Shown: in pieces, positions 61,352 to 64,000 of the stretch
How the letters are laid out: each line of letters begins with the position of its first letter
Position numbering within the stretch: position 1 is the stretch's first letter
Source: an uncultured Acetatifactor sp.
GTDB taxonomy: Bacteria; Bacillota; Clostridia; Lachnospirales; Lachnospiraceae
DNA length: 64,000 nt
Direction: 5' to 3'
NCBI GenBank assembly: GCA_910577035.1
Contig: CAJTKW010000001.1
Coordinates: 12,642-76,641, forward strand
Position numbers and translations under genes: made by a program
The notes under the pieces: model-generated
Told to the model about the DNA's origin: nothing
Database searches by the model: none
What the model saw: the letters and a program-made list of their open reading frames with translations, nothing else

Positions 61352-64000
61352 TTTGGCTCCTCCTGTTCCAGATTGAACTCTTTTCTTTTATTGATTATTT
61401 CTTCATCAATATCCTTTACCGCTTTCTCCAGCGCGTCCCGGACATTTTCGTTATTTACGCACACTCTGTTCCAGGCGTTGATAATGTGCCGCCCGGTAAA
61501 GTATCCGCCGGGAACGATGGGCTGTTCGATGGCCGTCTCCAGGGAATCCTTGATAACCGCCTCGTCATCCCTGTCCCAGGGAAGGCTGTAAAAGGCCTCC
61601 TTGTTTGCAGTGTTCCATCTTGCCCCGGTGCCCAGCAGCGCTTCAAGCTGTCTCCCGTAATTTACCTGGGTTTCCTCGGAAAGCCACCACTGCAGGAACT
61701 GCCACGCCTCCTGCTGCAGATCGGACTGCTCCAGAATCATGCAGGATGTGGAGGAAATAGTACCCACCACATTATTTACACTTCCGTCCTCCTGCCTCAT
61801 TCCCGGTACCGGCGCTATGGCCCATCTGCCATACAGCTCCGGCGCGCTGGTCAACAGCTGGAGATAAGTAGTATAATTGCCGATGCCGATGGGCTGGGTG
61901 CCCGTCCTCATTCTGGTGAAGAAATTGGACTGTTCATCCACGTCATAATTTGTGTACATATTAGTCCACATCTTGAACGCGTCATAAGCCACTGCACTGT
62001 CAAGAGCACTGCTTCTTAAGTCTTCCGAGTAATACGCGCCGCCCTTTTGCAGCAGAAGCATGGTAAAGCCCCTGTATGCGCTGGGCGAAGTAGTGGATAT
62101 AGTAGTGTCCACGGGAAAGGCAAAGGTCATGCTGTTTTCATAAAGGGTAGGCAGAACCGTCTGCAGCAGATCATCCCAGGTCTCAGGAATCTCTATCCCC
62201 AGATCCTCTATAATGTCAGTCCGGTAAATCATACAGGTAAAGTCCATGGTCTCCGGAAAAGCATATACGCCGCCGCTGTACCTGTAGGGCTCAAACATAG
62301 TGTTATAGTACTGAGCCGCCAGCTCCTCATATCCTTCAAACTGCGTAAGATCCACCGCCGCCCCTCTGAAGGCAAACTCGGAAGGCAGGTTATAATCCAC
62401 ACTCAGGGCTACATCCGGCGCATCATTTGACGTTACGGAAAGCATCAGGGTATTGATGGAGCCGGTGGATAGCTGTCCGCTGGGAATCACGTTTACATTG
62501 ACGACGATTCCTGTCTCCGGCGTAAACTGTTCGTCCGCCATCTCCTTCAAAAGCTCACCCCAGTCAGCACCCCTGGCAATCCAGACCTCCAGCACCTTCT
62601 GCTCTCCCGACGCGTCGGTTACCATGCCTATGCTGTCATAATCCTTAAAGAAGGACATCACAAAATTCACAGTGGTTGCCCAGGCTTTTTTCAGGAAGGA
62701 CGTCTTGGGCACCACAAACTCCGTATCCGGAGACGTAACCTCTATATAATCCAGACACAGGGGACAAATCTGAATGCTGGTGATATAGGTTCCCATGTTG
62801 GACAACGCCGTATCCAGCTCGCTCAATGCCCTGGGAATGGTATCCACATCCTTCTCAAATTCCCGCAGCATATCCACAATGGTACGGTAATTATTCTCCA
62901 TGGAGGTCTTTTCGTTGCTGATCACCGCCAGCAGCCCTGCCGTTTCCTCCAGCCTGTCCGCTACGTATCCCATCTCATCCGACAGCTCAGGCATACTCCT
63001 GTACAGCTCATACTCATAGTTGGGATCCGGTTCCGTCCCGGTAATCTTTGTAATTTCCCGGGTCAGGTCGGAAAGATATTGCAGGTCATCTATGGTTCTC
63101 TCAATAATTTCCGTAAAGTCCCCCAGCTTTACCTCCAGGGTAAGCTCATGGGTTCCTTTTTCCAGATAGAAAAGATACGGGTTCCCCTCTTTATCGGAAA
63201 GCGTCTCGCCATACCAGATCTTATTGTAATCAAATTGGTAGAGCTTCATTTCCTCAAAGGGAACTTTGCCGTCTATGGTAATCTTTCTGTAGGAGGGCAT
63301 TCCGTTGGTGGTGGACTGGGCCGTCTTCATGTTTATGGTGTACAGGCCACTCTCCGGGACAGTAATATCCCAGGAAACGCTCTGATTTCCCACTCTCCAG
63401 CGGTAACCCCCCACGGTGTTCAGCAGTCTCACGGTTAAATCATAGGGTTCCACATTGGGATCCACATTGTTTTCCCGCCGGATCACGGAATCGTTTCTCC
63501 AGGAGCTGTCCTCCGCCTGAATCTTGACATTACTGCCCTCGGAGGCATTCCTGTACCCCTGCCGTTCATATTCGGCAGATACCTGCGCGTAAGTCATCAC
63601 CGGCTCCGGCGCCGCTATGGTAAGATTTCCGATGCCCATTGCCTGATCTATGTAGCGGAAGGTAAGACTGTGCTTCCCTTTCTCCAGGTAAAACAGAAGG
63701 GGATTTTCAAAAAATCCCTGTCCGTCCTGTAGTCCCACACTCTGCCAGATGCAATCCTCCTCCTGGACGGGCCAGACCTCGTCACCGATACTGTTCCAGG
63801 TGACATTCCCTTCCCGGAATACCCTGTAAAAGCTGATGGAGGCTGCCTCCTCGAAGGGCATGGTGCCGTCAATCAGAACCGTTCTCTGTATCTTGGCCCC
63901 GTTTCCTTCCATCGCCAGATAATCCACCGTAACCTCATAAAGGCCTTCGGAAGCTATTTCAAATTCCCAAGTCACGGAATTATCCTTCTCTCCCGAGTAA
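61348..64000 (-). CDS. Very large solute-binding protein with duplicated beta-domains, 5' end outside window
   Basis: At least 883 codons are open and the frame runs off the right edge, so the signal peptide and start are not visible. Counting from GTG 63975, two related beta-sandwich domains appear at about 8-115 and 195-290, each with a [IV]DG-x-[MV]PFEE and a FYLEKG-x-H-x-LT motif, resembling carbohydrate-binding or galactose-binding-like modules. A helical region (about 295-410) follows, then a family-1 sugar-binding domain (about 460-850) with TSNDAPDVALSVDYNLPSEF and FPETMDFTCMIYRTD. Ordinary binding proteins have about half this length. It feeds the permeases at 59569-61351. Confidence 0.9.
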   Translation of the reverse strand, partial: YSGEKDNSVTWEFEIASEGLYEVTVDYLAMEGNGAKIQRTVLIDGTMPFEEAASISFYRVFREGNVTWNSIGDEVWPVQEEDCIWQSVGLQDGQGFFENPLLFYLEKGKHSLTFRYIDQAMGIGNLTIAAPEPVMTYAQVSAEYERQGYRNASEGSNVKIQAEDSSWRNDSVIRRENNVDPNVEPYDLTVRLLNTVGGYRWRVGNQSVSWDITVPESGLYTINMKTAQSTTNGMPSYRKITIDGKVPFEEMKLYQFDYNKIWYGETLSDKEGNPYLFYLEKGTHELTLEVKLGDFTEIIERTIDDLQYLSDLTREITKITGTEPDPNYEYELYRSMPELSDEMGYVADRLEETAGLLAVISNEKTSMENNYRTIVDMLREFEKDVDTIPRALSELDTALSNMGTYITSIQICPLCLDYIEVTSPDTEFVVPKTSFLKKAWATTVNFVMSFFKDYDSIGMVTDASGEQKVLEVWIARGADWGELLKEMADEQFTPETGIVVNVNVIPSGQLSTGSINTLMLSVTSNDAPDVALSVDYNLPSEFAFRGAAVDLTQFEGYEELAAQYYNTMFEPYRYSGGVYAFPETMDFTCMIYRTDIIEDLGIEIPETWDDLLQTVLPTLYENSMTFAFPVDTTISTTSPSAYRGFTMLLLQKGGAYYSEDLRSSALDSAVAYDAFKMWTNMYTNYDVDEQSNFFTRMRTGTQPIGIGNYTTYLQLLTSAPELYGRWAIAPVPGMRQEDGSVNNVVGTISSTSCMILEQSDLQQEAWQFLQWWLSEETQVNYGRQLEALLGTGARWNTANKEAFYSLPWDRDDEAVIKDSLETAIEQPIVPGGYFTGRHIINAWNRVCVNNENVRDALEKAVKDIDEEIINKRKEFNLEQEEPK

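Overview
The window looks like a chromosomal segment of an endospore-forming, anaerobic, carbohydrate-degrading Firmicute, most likely a member of the Lachnospiraceae (Clostridia). The evidence is a Bacillus/Clostridium-type sporulation and division block (rqcP/yabO, yabP, yabQ, divIC, spoIIE, tilS, hpt, ftsH), a CotS-type spore coat protein, Gram-positive lipoprotein signals, strong AGGAGG ribosome binding sites, and multi-SBP CUT1 sugar transporters without a local ATPase. Genus cannot be fixed from the sequence alone. No tRNA, rRNA or CRISPR array was seen.

Region 1 (1-6400, minus strand): a two-component system (histidine kinase cut by the left edge, OmpR-type regulator) preceded by an overlapping secreted FG-GAP-like protein, then a cytoplasmic GH13 neopullulanase-like enzyme and a Ser/Glu-rich lipoprotein. 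Region 2 (6400-8530): a lone large serine recombinase with its own promoter and terminator and a possible gene remnant. Region 3 (8533-19045, minus): the conserved hup-rqcP-yabP-yabQ-divIC-spoIIE-tilS-hpt-ftsH order. It is interrupted between spoIIE and tilS by a perfectly spaced tandem duplication of a membrane-protein gene and an AT-rich methyltransferase/DUF1062 pair. SpoIIE here lacks its membrane domain, and tilS carries an in-frame 18-bp minisatellite. Region 4 (19190-27453, minus): PEGA lipoprotein, CotS-family protein, CCA-adding enzyme, HAD phosphatase, membrane-anchored foldase, M3 peptidase. Region 5 (27643-37409): DUF6709 and FUSC-like membrane proteins, a 2-isopropylmalate synthase fused to an AraC-type DNA-binding domain, an orphan solute-binding lipoprotein, a divergent formate-channel/OFA-transporter pair, and a cytidylate kinase-like protein.

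Region 6 (37523 to the right edge, all minus) is a large plant-polysaccharide locus, probably for pectin or rhamnogalacturonan. In transcription order it encodes a very large solute-binding protein (5' end outside the window), two permeases, an NHL/TPR membrane protein, a YIP1 membrane protein, a DUF5696 lipoprotein, two more permeases and two paralogous solute-binding lipoproteins. These are followed by a beta-lactamase-fold hydrolase, an ankyrin-GH43 fusion, a GH28 polygalacturonase, a second GH43, a CE12 esterase, an ABC exporter and a SWIM/SNF2 ATPase. Several neighbours overlap by 4 bp (ATGA), implying translational coupling. The secreted and membrane proteins would capture and import oligosaccharides, while the GH/CE enzymes, which lack signal peptides, would finish degradation in the cytoplasm.

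The most notable items are the NHL-YIP1-DUF5696 cassette nested between two permease pairs, the LeuA-AraC fusion, the ankyrin-GH43 fusion, and a multi-hairpin intergenic element with alternative pairings at 51424-51571.
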